From Polaromonas sp. AET17H-212 (GTDB lineage Bacteria > Pseudomonadota > Gammaproteobacteria > Burkholderiales > Burkholderiaceae_C), in NCBI RefSeq assembly GCF_002379085.1, contig NZ_NBZW01000017.1, forward strand, positions 35,894 through 99,893: 64,000 nucleotides of DNA. The letters run 5' to 3'. Position 1 is the first letter of the stretch; every line of letters starts with the position of its first letter. The position numbers were made by a program, and so were the translations under genes. This document shows, one piece after another, positions 16,493 to 24,291 of the stretch. Below the pieces are notes generated by a model. The model did no database searches, had not been told where the DNA came from, and worked only from the letters and a program-made list of their open reading frames with translations.

Positions 16493-16837
16493 TCAAGCGT
16501 AGACCCCATAACGCATGCGTGACAAAAGTTGAGTAACCTGCGCGATGCCATCTATCGTTTTCATGAGATCAACGGGCCTACGCTGGTCCAGGCCCATCGC
16601 GGGGGCCATCAACCACTGCTCGGCAGCCGCGATGCTTCCGAGCTCTTCAACAGCCAGGGCGCGTACTTTGAAATCCAGCTGCATCAAGCGGCCGTAGTCT
16701 GGGCTTCCGAATTCGCGATCAACTGGAGCGATTTTTAACCATGCTTGCTCCTCAGAAGACCGCCGGAAAAATCTGGAGTGATGAAACCTTGAGTGGAAAA
16801 GTTGGCCCAAGATACGTTTTCTTTTTCTGCTACTCAC
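16493..16837 (-). CDS. MbcA/ParS/Xre-type antitoxin-like protein, orphan
   Basis: 114 residues from a GTG at 16837 (AAGGAG upstream; overlaps the stop of the HAD remnant). The C-terminal 60 residues, AVEELGSIAAAEQWLMAPAM, then RRPVDLMKTIDGIAQVTQLL and MRYGVYA, match the toxin-binding domain of MbcA/ParS antitoxins. The N-terminal 45 residues are basic and lack the usual helix-turn-helix, so the gene may be truncated or the true start may lie downstream. No RES-domain toxin follows; instead there is the ISL3 remnant. Confidence 0.55.
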   Translation of the reverse strand: MSSRKRKRILGQLFHSRFHHSRFFRRSSEEQAWLKIAPVDREFGSPDYGRLMQLDFKVRALAVEELGSIAAAEQWLMAPAMGLDQRRPVDLMKTIDGIAQVTQLLSRMRYGVYA

Positions 16838-17172
16838 TTCTGGTCTCCTTCGAATATTTTTCTCGGGCCATCGTATTCTTCTGCGCGCTGCGTGTTAGAG
16901 ATCAATGCCGTCCGGAGCCTGATTTCGATCCTGGCCCTTGTGATTTGGCGTGAGTCCCATGATGGGCTCGGCGATATCAGTCGAAAATGATGTTTCTGGG
17001 TGTCGCCTGTGGCGTCCATCGGGTTGCGCAGACGCCAGGTTGTGGAAAGCACGATGTCCACCTGCGGAAATTCGCGCAGAATTCCTTCGATCGGGTTGCA
17101 CAGGCAAAACTTGAACTGGACGACGCAGGGATGAGGATGGAGCGCACCATCGAAGTCAAGAAAAAGAGTCAT
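16834..17172 (-). pseudogene. HAD-SAK domain gene, frameshifted copy
   Basis: It opens with FLDFDGALHP and contains ILREFPQVDIVLSTTWRL, parallel to the intact neighbour's LFLDFDGVLH and VLRDFPAVDIVISSTWRL. After about residue 62 the homologous sequence (FSTDIAEPIMGLTP, compare FSPDIAPRVVGVTP in the neighbour) continues in another frame and reaches a stop about 20 residues later. So the gene is a broken tandem duplicate. It starts in an ATGA overlap with the intact copy. Confidence 0.65.
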
Positions 17173-17675
17173 TCAGTTTTCCCGATATTCGGTCGCCCCG
17201 TCGTCATGCGCGTCAGGTGTTGGCGGAACAAATCTTCGTCGGAAGGCATGAAGCCATCGCCACCGTCCACCTTCATGAGGTTTGGGCAACCGGGCAAGAA
17301 CCATTCATCCCGATCATCCAGAGCCAGCCAGGGCGTGTGGGGCGGTCGGTTCGACCTGAGCCAGGCGCAGCATTCGAGCTCGCGCGTGTAAGGAAGAGCA
17401 TCAAGCCCATTTTCCTGAAGACGCCCTAAAAATGGTGTTACGCCAACAACTCGCGGAGCAATGTCCGGAGAAAAATGGCGCCGCAGTTGCGCTACCGCGA
17501 CCGCGTCGGCGTCTCCCATCCAGTCCAGGCGCCAGGTGGAAGAAATGACAATATCTACAGCGGGGAAATCCCGAAGGACGGCTTCAATAAGCGGCAATTG
17601 AGTGAAGGCCTCCTTGGGCAAGGAAGGCTCGGCGTGCAGCACGCCATCGAAGTCAAGGAAGAGAACCGGGTTCAT
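17169..17675 (-). CDS. HAD domain protein of the Swiss-Army-Knife RNA-repair type
   Basis: 168 residues from the ATG at 17675 (AAGGA about 10 nt upstream). LFLDFDGVLH is motif I with the nucleophile Asp; VISSTWRL is motif II; PWLALDDRDEWF gives the acidic motif IV. This matches the HAD_SAK family, small phosphatases that in some systems are linked to RNA end repair. It is followed by its broken paralogue. It could serve in nucleic-acid phosphate processing in the island. Confidence 0.7.
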   Translation of the reverse strand: MNPVLFLDFDGVLHAEPSLPKEAFTQLPLIEAVLRDFPAVDIVISSTWRLDWMGDADAVAVAQLRRHFSPDIAPRVVGVTPFLGRLQENGLDALPYTRELECCAWLRSNRPPHTPWLALDDRDEWFLPGCPNLMKVDGGDGFMPSDEDLFRQHLTRMTTGRPNIGKTE

Positions 17676-17854
17676 GGCGCTACATCCTTTAACCAAGCTT
17701 TGGGAATTTGCCTGAGCGGGCCTTGCGGATCACCGCACAAAAGAATGAGGTCGTCGGTTTTCATATGGACTGATGCTCGTGGAGGTTTTCGTACAAATAA
17801 TTGAATGTTCTGATGTTTGCTCTGCATTTCTTGCCCTGCTTCTAATTGATCGCT

Positions 17855-19366
17855 TCAGTGCAACAAAGTCAGTGGCGTTGCCAATGCTTCGTCTGCCAGC
17901 AGGACGTCTCGCGGCAAGTCCATCACGTCCACGCTGCGCCCTCCCCGCCTGACGGCCGATGCCGCCGCCGATGCGGTGGCCTGATATATCTCCCGCGCAC
18001 TGAGGTGCGCCACTGCCGCGATGAAGCGCCGGTCTGGTGGTGTTCTCCAGGCGCTTCCCGAATCTTTCATCGCCTGTGCCACCACCGAAATGGCCACCAG
18101 CATCGCCTGCTCCGCCGTGGGCATGGTGATCAGGAACTCCTTCATCCGGGATCTGAGCGTGGGAGCTATCAGCCAGGGGTAGTTGGCGGTGGCAATCCAG
18201 GTAATGAAGCTGGCGTCGAGTTCGATGTCCACACTGAGGTCGCGCACCCCGACCGCTGAAACCGGTTCCAGCAAGGAGTGCAGCACCGCAGTGGGGGAAG
18301 CCATACTTCCGCTGGAGCCTTGACCCCGGCTGGCTTTGTCTAGTTCGTCCAGAATCACAACCGGATTGGCGTAATCCCCCATCGCCAGGAGCTCGAACAC
18401 CAGCCCGTAGCGGGTGTTGCTCCAAGTAATTTCGGATCCCAGCAACGCCGAGGAGGTTTCTGCCTGGTCCATGGGATGTCGGCGCACCGGAACATGAAGC
18501 ACGGAGGCCAAGGCCTCGCAAAAATGTGTTTTCCCAACGCCCGGGGGGCCGAACAGCATCATGGGCGGGATGCGCACGGGGCGGCGGCTGGCTTTCTGCA
18601 GGGAGATGCGGTCGGCCACGAACTGGATCACCTCCGAGAAGTGCGGGTGAGATTGTTCCAGCGCAAGTACGTCGTCGATGCTGCGAGCCAGCCCCATCCG
18701 CCGCAAGGCCCCCTTGGGTTCGAGCTGGGCGAAGAGTTTTTCGTTGCGCTTCGTCACGTCTGAGTCCGTGGCCGCCCCACCCTTTTCCAGCTTTTTGATG
18801 GCCTCGCGGCTGTAGACGGCCAATCGCCCCTTCTTGGGGAGTTCTGCGACCTGCTTGCAGAATCCCGGCGGGCTCATGATGCTCGTGGTGAGTGCACCCC
18901 GGCGCGTTGGCTGGGCTGGCTTGCCCGCAGGCGTGTCTGATCCTTGCGCGTCTTGCTCCTTTGTATCTTCCCCCGGCGGCTTTTGTTCGGATGACTGAAG
19001 GATTGAAGGCGGCGCCCGTCGATGGGTGAATCTGCCATGCTCACCTCTATGGATATTTCCCAGGTCCTCAAGTTCGTCCTTCAGCTCCACTGGTATCAGT
19101 ATCCTGGGTTGGTCGGTGTAATCCAGGATGTTCCTCAAGCGCAAGTACACCGGAGATTCGAAGCGCCGGCGGCCAGGACGAGGTGGCGTTGTAAAACTCG
19201 GCGGCTTCCGCTCCTGAGATGCCTCCACAGGCTTGTCGTTGCTGGCATCGGGCGAAGCCTCCTGCTCCGACAACCGAGCGTCGGCACTTCCGCCGCCCTG
19301 GTCCGCCTGGCCCTCGCCACCGCCACCGCCACCGATCGGCAGATTGTCTTTTCTGGAATAGTTCAT
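17855..19366 (-). CDS. AAA family ATPase (Lon/ClpX-like core)
   Basis: 503 residues from the ATG at 19366, with GGAG 7 nt upstream; a GTG at 19381 overlapping the previous stop is an alternative. The first 250 residues are Gly/Pro/Glu-rich and low in hydrophobics. GPPGVGKTHFCEAL (Walker A), VVILDELDKA (Walker B) and WIATANYPWLIAPTLRSRMKEF (sensor 1 and Arg finger) define the AAA core, closest to Lon/ClpX ATPase modules, but no protease domain follows. It is coupled to the LAGLIDADG-like gene upstream, so the two probably act together. Confidence 0.75.
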   Translation of the reverse strand: MNYSRKDNLPIGGGGGGEGQADQGGGSADARLSEQEASPDASNDKPVEASQERKPPSFTTPPRPGRRRFESPVYLRLRNILDYTDQPRILIPVELKDELEDLGNIHRGEHGRFTHRRAPPSILQSSEQKPPGEDTKEQDAQGSDTPAGKPAQPTRRGALTTSIMSPPGFCKQVAELPKKGRLAVYSREAIKKLEKGGAATDSDVTKRNEKLFAQLEPKGALRRMGLARSIDDVLALEQSHPHFSEVIQFVADRISLQKASRRPVRIPPMMLFGPPGVGKTHFCEALASVLHVPVRRHPMDQAETSSALLGSEITWSNTRYGLVFELLAMGDYANPVVILDELDKASRGQGSSGSMASPTAVLHSLLEPVSAVGVRDLSVDIELDASFITWIATANYPWLIAPTLRSRMKEFLITMPTAEQAMLVAISVVAQAMKDSGSAWRTPPDRRFIAAVAHLSAREIYQATASAAASAVRRGGRSVDVMDLPRDVLLADEALATPLTLLH

Positions 19367-19377
19367 CGTGCACTCCT

Positions 19378-21201
19378 TCACTTCAAGGCGCGCAGCTTGA
19401 GGTAGTGCGCCACGCGCACCGCTTCCACGTCAGTCGGCACACCGCGCGGTCCAAAGCGGCGACTGATCTGGCCGTTCAAGCAGAACGAGATCGCCACCAG
19501 GGCCTCCGGGCGTTTCCTGACCAGCAGGGTACGCAGGCGCCGGATGAGGAGCAAGGCCTTGGGTCCCGAGTAGTTCAGGGTGTAGATCTGCTTGTTGTGC
19601 TCGAGCTTGCGCTTGACCGCATAGATCACCCCATCGACGCCCACACAGCGGCGGAAGTGTTCCAGGGTCTGCAGGCAGTTCTGGCATACGGAGACAGTGA
19701 GTCGGTAGATGGGCCTACGGTTTGCAAAAGGCTGCTTGATGATGGCAATGCAGCCGTCGCCATCGAGCATGCCGGCGGCCCACGCCAGGCTCGGGCGAGG
19801 TGCACCGGCCCCCTCATCAAATTCGTCGAGGTCTAAGCGCAGGTCGTCCGGGCTAAGGGCAATTGACGCCAACGGGATCACAGCAACGTCACCTGATTCC
19901 GCGCCGCTCTCCTTGCCCGAAGAGTCCTCACTGCCAGTCCCAAGTTTGTTCTCGATGCGGTTCTCGATACCTGCACCCGCCGCCGGCCAGTTCTGATAAT
20001 TCGAGATCGCGCCCTTGATGGGGTCTCGCTCCCCAGCGTCCTCGCCGCCAAGCTGTACCGATGCGCTCTGCGCCCGGGCGCCCTGGCTTCGCATTTCATT
20101 TAACAAGTTCGACCGGGTCTGCGACAGCGCATCGCCCATCGCACAACCCATGCGGGCCAGCACCGGGTCCACCGGGCGATCACTGAATGGACCCCCTTGT
20201 TTGCTTCCGATGCGAAAGGGGCGATGTGCCTCGGTTCCCAGCAGCCCCTCCAGATAGGCAGCGTCCTCGGGCTCCAGTTCCGCGAAGCGGCTGAGCAAAG
20301 ATCTCAAGAAGGCGGCGGTGCGCGGATGCGCTTGGCGGGCGTCAGCCGGCTGGATTCCATGGCCAGGGCCAGGACGGTCGGCCCCCTTCAGACCGGCCGA
20401 CACTCCCGTCGCTTGCAAGGCACCCAGATCGCTGATCAGGCAAGCCAGGCGGGCCAACGATGCTTCATCGCCGTTCAGGTCCAGCGCGCAAAGCGCCATG
20501 GCCGCGCGAACACCACAGCTCAAGGTGTGCGGGCCCAGCACAATAGCCAGTTCGCCCGTGTCATCAACAATGGGTGTGAGCTTGTGCTCAATGTCCGGCC
20601 TGCTGATTGCAGCTATACAAACCGCCTGGTGCACCGGCTTCATGCTGGCCAGCACCCTGTGCAGCTCGAGTAGCAGCTGCTCAGGCAGACCCAGGTGGTC
20701 GAGCCCCCAAGGGGTGATCGCTTGACCTTTGCGAGCTACGCTCAAGCGGTGAACCGTGAGGGCGTCGTCCGGGGTGCCGGGAACGCGGCGCCTCATCAGT
20801 TTCATCTCGTACACGCCGGCCTTTGGCAGCCAGCCGGCGGCATAGGCCGTGGGGAACACCACAGTCTGGTCACCCGAACCCAGGCGGGCGAAGGACATGA
20901 AGGAATCGCAGGCATCTGAAAACTCGCCTTGGGCGGTCAGGCTCGGGTCCCTGCCGTAGGCCTGTGCGGCGCCCACATAGGCGATGACGCGCACCACCGA
21001 CCAGGGATCGGCCAGGTGGCCTAAAGCGTTGACGCATTCGTCAAGCGGATCGGAGATGTAGAAGCGCGGCCCGGCGCCGGGCGAAACGGATTGCCCGAAT
21101 GCATTTCCTGACGCTGCGGTAAAGCTGGCAGCGCGTGCTTTCAGCTTTTCGTTGAAGGCGCTGACGTCGGTTTCAAAAGTGTCGAAGTTGGTGAAGTTCA
21201 T
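19378..21201 (-). CDS. Large protein with C-terminal LAGLIDADG-like domain
   Basis: 607 residues from the ATG at 21201. Residues 1 to about 350 are not recognised; about 360-470 are low complexity and hydrophilic. From about 470, SLAWAAGMLDGDGCIAII is a LAGLIDADG helix with the acidic residue, followed by YRLTVSVCQNCLQTLEHF and YTLNYSGPKALLLIRRL, the beta-sheet and helix typical of single-motif homing-endonuclease domains. It is coupled by GTGA overlap to the AAA ATPase. The domain could be an active nuclease or a DNA-binding module; it is not an intein, as no splicing blocks are seen. Confidence 0.6.
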   Translation of the reverse strand: MNFTNFDTFETDVSAFNEKLKARAASFTAASGNAFGQSVSPGAGPRFYISDPLDECVNALGHLADPWSVVRVIAYVGAAQAYGRDPSLTAQGEFSDACDSFMSFARLGSGDQTVVFPTAYAAGWLPKAGVYEMKLMRRRVPGTPDDALTVHRLSVARKGQAITPWGLDHLGLPEQLLLELHRVLASMKPVHQAVCIAAISRPDIEHKLTPIVDDTGELAIVLGPHTLSCGVRAAMALCALDLNGDEASLARLACLISDLGALQATGVSAGLKGADRPGPGHGIQPADARQAHPRTAAFLRSLLSRFAELEPEDAAYLEGLLGTEAHRPFRIGSKQGGPFSDRPVDPVLARMGCAMGDALSQTRSNLLNEMRSQGARAQSASVQLGGEDAGERDPIKGAISNYQNWPAAGAGIENRIENKLGTGSEDSSGKESGAESGDVAVIPLASIALSPDDLRLDLDEFDEGAGAPRPSLAWAAGMLDGDGCIAIIKQPFANRRPIYRLTVSVCQNCLQTLEHFRRCVGVDGVIYAVKRKLEHNKQIYTLNYSGPKALLLIRRLRTLLVRKRPEALVAISFCLNGQISRRFGPRGVPTDVEAVRVAHYLKLRALK

Positions 21202-21365
21202 GGTGGTTCCGGTGTAGTGAGTTGAAGTGAATGGGCTGGGACAGGTCTGCTGTTTGCAGCTCTTCCTGGAATGGCTTTTTCGTTCGGACAAAGCTCCGCC
21301 TACCTGGCTGGTCGGGCACCTTTGCCCTGCCGGCCAGTGGATTGGGTGTATCTGTGAGGTGGCGG

Positions 21366-22859
21366 TTAGTCCTGTTTCAAGAACGCCGGGAGCTCCGGTC
21401 TCTTGATGAGCGACATCAGGGACGTTGAGTCGTCAGGCGCACGCCGTCGACGCAGGTCAGCCGCCGATGAGCGGGTGATCGCCTCGTCATCCGGGCCCAG
21501 TTCGTCCAGCGCGCGGATACCCTCGCCGTTGCCGGCATCCGATGCGCACGCCAGATCGACGGCGCTTGTCGAAGACGCCTTATCTGTGGGCGCCCCACTC
21601 CCTTTGGCTGTAATTGCCGGGCGTTCCTCTGGCAGCTGCACCACAATCCCGCGCACCGGCGTCACCGAGATGTGCTGCTTGAGCAAGCGCTCCATAGCCG
21701 AGCCGTCTCGTCGTGTCAGGTTAGGCACATAGCGGCTGTACACACGAAACAGCATCTCGGTGCTGGTGTGGCCGAGCTGGCGCGCAATCCACTCCGGCGC
21801 TTCGCCCGACGCCAGCCACAGCGTGGCCGCAGTGTGGCGCATCTGGTAGGCTCGACGGTGCGGTATGTCGAGGTGGCGAAGCAGCGGCGACCATACCCGG
21901 TTCAGAAAATTCTGGTTGTCGATGGGCGTCCCATTGCGGTTGCAGAAGACGAACTCCGACGTCTTGCCCGTCACCTTGAACTGCGCCTGCAGCGCATCAA
22001 AAACAAGGTCGTTCATCTGGATGTCGCGAACGCTGCCGTCGGTCTTGAGCTCGTCCTCCTCTTTAAGTACGATGGCCTCGCGCACCAGGATCAATCGGCG
22101 CTCGAAGTCGATGTACTTCCACTTCAAGCCGTGGACCTCGCCCGTGCGCATGCCGGTGAAGAAACGCACGGTGAAGTACTCGCGGTAGTCCGCCCGCGCC
22201 GTCGTGAGGATCTGCTGCACCTCTTCCAGGGTAAATGGCATCACGTCGCTGCGCTTCATCTTCAATGGCTTGATGTTGCGAAATGCCGAAGTAAACTCGA
22301 GGCGGTCGGCCGCTTCGTTGAGGATCTGCCGCAGCGGCTTCATCACGGAGTTGATGCGACGGTTGGACAATGTGTTTTGGGATTTTCGGGTGGTTACTTT
22401 GGCGAGTGTTGCCCGAAATGCCAGTACGTCTGCCTTGTTGATCTGGCCGACCTCCTTTTCTCCGAAGTAGGGATTGAGGTATTGGTCGATCGACCCGCGC
22501 TGCGTGACCTTGTAGCTGCGCCGCCACGAGACTTCCGACTCAGAGAACCACATGTCAGCGAATACCTTGAAGGTAGGTGTGCCTGTACGGGATGACGGTT
22601 GCCGTTGCAGTTCAGGCGTGGTTTCTCCTGCAACGTCTTCGACCACCGGTTGGCTTGAAGGCAGAGGTTTACCGAAGGTTTTCTGATACTCGAAGGTGCC
22701 GAGGGCGATTTCTGTCTCAACGCGGTCAAGAGCCTTTTGAAGGCGCTTGCGGTTGACCGGGGTGTCTGGCAGGGCCGTCTGCTCACGCAAGCGTTGTCCT
22801 TGAAAACCGAAGTCCAGGAACAGGAGCCCTGATTCAGTGCGGCGTCGAATGCTACCCAT
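21366..22859 (-). CDS. Tyrosine-type site-specific integrase
   Basis: 497 residues. The start at 22859 is chosen because GGAGGAG lies just upstream and falls inside codons 1-3 of the longer frame. An N-terminal arm-binding domain (RTESGLLFLDFGFQGQRLRE) and SAM-like core-binding domain precede the catalytic domain: FFTGMRTGEVHGLKW (Arg I), MRHTAATLW (His-x-x-Arg region), RQLGHTSTEMLFRVYSRY (His and Tyr nucleophile). A hydrophilic 90-residue C-terminal tail is unusual. It is coupled to the excisionase-like gene upstream. Confidence 0.85.
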   Translation of the reverse strand: MGSIRRRTESGLLFLDFGFQGQRLREQTALPDTPVNRKRLQKALDRVETEIALGTFEYQKTFGKPLPSSQPVVEDVAGETTPELQRQPSSRTGTPTFKVFADMWFSESEVSWRRSYKVTQRGSIDQYLNPYFGEKEVGQINKADVLAFRATLAKVTTRKSQNTLSNRRINSVMKPLRQILNEAADRLEFTSAFRNIKPLKMKRSDVMPFTLEEVQQILTTARADYREYFTVRFFTGMRTGEVHGLKWKYIDFERRLILVREAIVLKEEDELKTDGSVRDIQMNDLVFDALQAQFKVTGKTSEFVFCNRNGTPIDNQNFLNRVWSPLLRHLDIPHRRAYQMRHTAATLWLASGEAPEWIARQLGHTSTEMLFRVYSRYVPNLTRRDGSAMERLLKQHISVTPVRGIVVQLPEERPAITAKGSGAPTDKASSTSAVDLACASDAGNGEGIRALDELGPDDEAITRSSAADLRRRRAPDDSTSLMSLIKRPELPAFLKQD

Positions 22860-23112
22860 GGAGCGCTCCTCCATTGATCAGCGGAATGGGCGAGCTAGAC
22901 ATATGGGAATGGCGAGCCATGTCTTCCTGAATGTGCTCCCAGATATAAAGGGTCTTTCGACCGCCGAATGGACGGATGTAGTGACGCCCTTCGATAAGAA
23001 CACTGTCCTTCAGGCGATCACGAATCGTCCTAGAGTCGTACTTGATTAACGCCGATAACTCAGCCGTTGTTAAGTAGGTTTGAGGGGTCGCCTCAGGTAT
23101 AGATACTTGCAT
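22852..23112 (-). CDS. AlpA/excisionase-like DNA-binding protein
   Basis: 86 residues from the ATG at 23112 (AAGGA close upstream). TYLTTAELSALIKYDSRTIRDRL is a MerR/AlpA-type helix-turn-helix followed by GRHYIRPFGGRKTLYIWEHI, a wing typical of small excisionases. Its end overlaps the integrase start by 8 bp, so both are made together. It is divergent from a Cro/C1-type regulator, with two palindromic operators in between. Confidence 0.65.
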   Translation of the reverse strand: MQVSIPEATPQTYLTTAELSALIKYDSRTIRDRLKDSVLIEGRHYIRPFGGRKTLYIWEHIQEDMARHSHMSSSPIPLINGGALHG

Positions 23113-23173
23113 TGGTTCCTTCAATAGACGAGTTACACTTGGGAGAGCAAGTTGCTTAATTTCGGATCTTTTT

Positions 23174-23188
23174 GATCTCTTGTAGATC
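23174..23188. promoter_or_regulatory. Palindromic operator 1
   Basis: GATCT, 5 nt, AGATC: a perfect inverted repeat in the divergent control region between the excisionase-like gene and the Cro/C1-type regulator at 23260. A related site lies 51 bp away. Confidence 0.5.
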
Positions 23189-23224
23189 AATATATCCGAT
23201 ATTTGACTAATTGCAAGTCTTTTT

Positions 23225-23239
23225 AATCTCCAGAAGATC
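23225..23239. promoter_or_regulatory. Palindromic operator 2
   Basis: AATCT, 5 nt, AGATC, with the same flanking T-run (TTTTT) as operator 1. It differs at one base of the half-site and lies 20 nt before the regulator's start codon, consistent with autorepression. Confidence 0.5.
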
Positions 23240-23259
23240 AATTTTTACAAAACAACGTC

Positions 23260-23481
23260 ATGATTCGCTGCCACTTCGCCCGGCTTCTCGGGGAACGAAA
23301 GCTCAAGATTGCCGATGTGGCGAGAGACACGGGAATCAACCGCGGAACATTGACTCGGCTGTACTACGAGACAGCGGAGCGGATAGAGATGGATGTGTTG
23401 GACAAACTATGCGACTACTTCGGCATCGACTTACCTGAATTGCTCCAACGCACGACAAGCTCAGAGCCTCACGAAAAATGA
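23260..23481 (+). CDS. Small Cro/C1-type regulator
   Basis: 73 residues, essentially one helix-turn-helix: ARLLGERKLKIADVARDTGINRGTLTRLYYE, then MDVLDKLCDYFGIDLPELLQ, as in the YozG-like (HTH_26) family. Divergent from the excisionase/integrase pair and facing two inverted repeats, so it probably represses both directions and holds the element quiet. Confidence 0.75.
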   Translation: MIRCHFARLLGERKLKIADVARDTGINRGTLTRLYYETAERIEMDVLDKLCDYFGIDLPELLQRTTSSEPHEK

Positions 23482-23529
23482 AATGAAGGCCGCATATGCG
23501 TTCAGTCGAAATACTCATTTCAAATGAGA

Positions 23530-23710
23530 ACCGCACGACCTTGAATGAGCTGACTTCGCGCCTCGTCTCCTTTCTCTTGCCGGCGTACTCGGCGTCCGCG
23601 AAACTGATCTGCACCTGATGCAAAACTGGTGTGCGGTGAGAGAAGGCGATGGAAGAAGCCCCGTACGAGATCGCCTCGCTTCGCAGCTTCTCCCGCCTGA
23701 GCCTCACACA
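23530..23710. mobile_element. IS5-family transposase fragments in opposite orientation
   Basis: On the plus strand LHLMQNWCAV and, after a frameshift, MEEAPYEIASLRSFSRLSLT (from 23649) match an internal piece of IS5 transposases. On the minus strand VQISFADAEYAGKRKETRRE matches their N-terminus. The two pieces are adjacent but inverted, so the copy has been rearranged and is dead. The remainder of 23482-23862 holds nothing else I can identify. Confidence 0.5.
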
Positions 23711-23862
23711 GATCCGTCGCCGTCAGCTCAGGAAAAACATCTGCCGTGACGGTATCCAGCATGAATTTGCTTCACAGATGGCTTTGCCAACGGCCATGGC
23801 TATCACGGTGTTGCCAACCCGTGTAGGGTGCGTGAACTGGTAGCGGGTGGCTTATAACCGTG

Positions 23863-24159
23863 TCAGACCACCTCGTTGCCGGAAACAAGCGCCAAGGCTT
23901 TACCTGCGGTGTTGGCGAGAACAGCCTGAGCCTTACTTACCGCGTCCTCCTCTCCCGGGGTCGCTTTGCGGTAGACCGGTTCCCGGGGCTTTGGCGAAGG
24001 CGACGCCTTGTAATACCAAGCGGGCCCTGGATCAAAAAACAAAGCGTCCGGCGCAGATGGCGAGGTCTCCTGGGTCGGCAATATCTGGGCGTAGGCGCTT
24101 CCTGCAAGCGCCAGCAGCAGAAATGCCAAGGCGCGTGATTTTCTGTTGCGCTCCTTCAT
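23863..24159 (-). CDS. Small exported protein of unknown function
   Basis: 98 residues; GGAGG lies upstream of the ATG at 24159. The N-terminus RKSRALAFLLLALAGSAYA-Q is a clear signal peptide. The mature part is Pro/Ser/Ala-rich with FFDPGPAWYYKASPSPKP and no Cys. No family is recognised. It stands alone among IS fragments, so it may be a passenger of the island. Confidence 0.5.
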   Translation of the reverse strand: MKERNRKSRALAFLLLALAGSAYAQILPTQETSPSAPDALFFDPGPAWYYKASPSPKPREPVYRKATPGEEDAVSKAQAVLANTAGKALALVSGNEVV

Positions 24160-24291
24160 TTAATCCTCCCTTCTGCGGAGCGTCTGAGCGTTCACAAGGC
24201 ACGCGCCCCGTTTTGTTCAACGCTGTCCACCGACGTCGCATGGTGATAGGCTGGCTGTTCTAAAAAAAGCGTCACGCATCGTGCCACCTGT

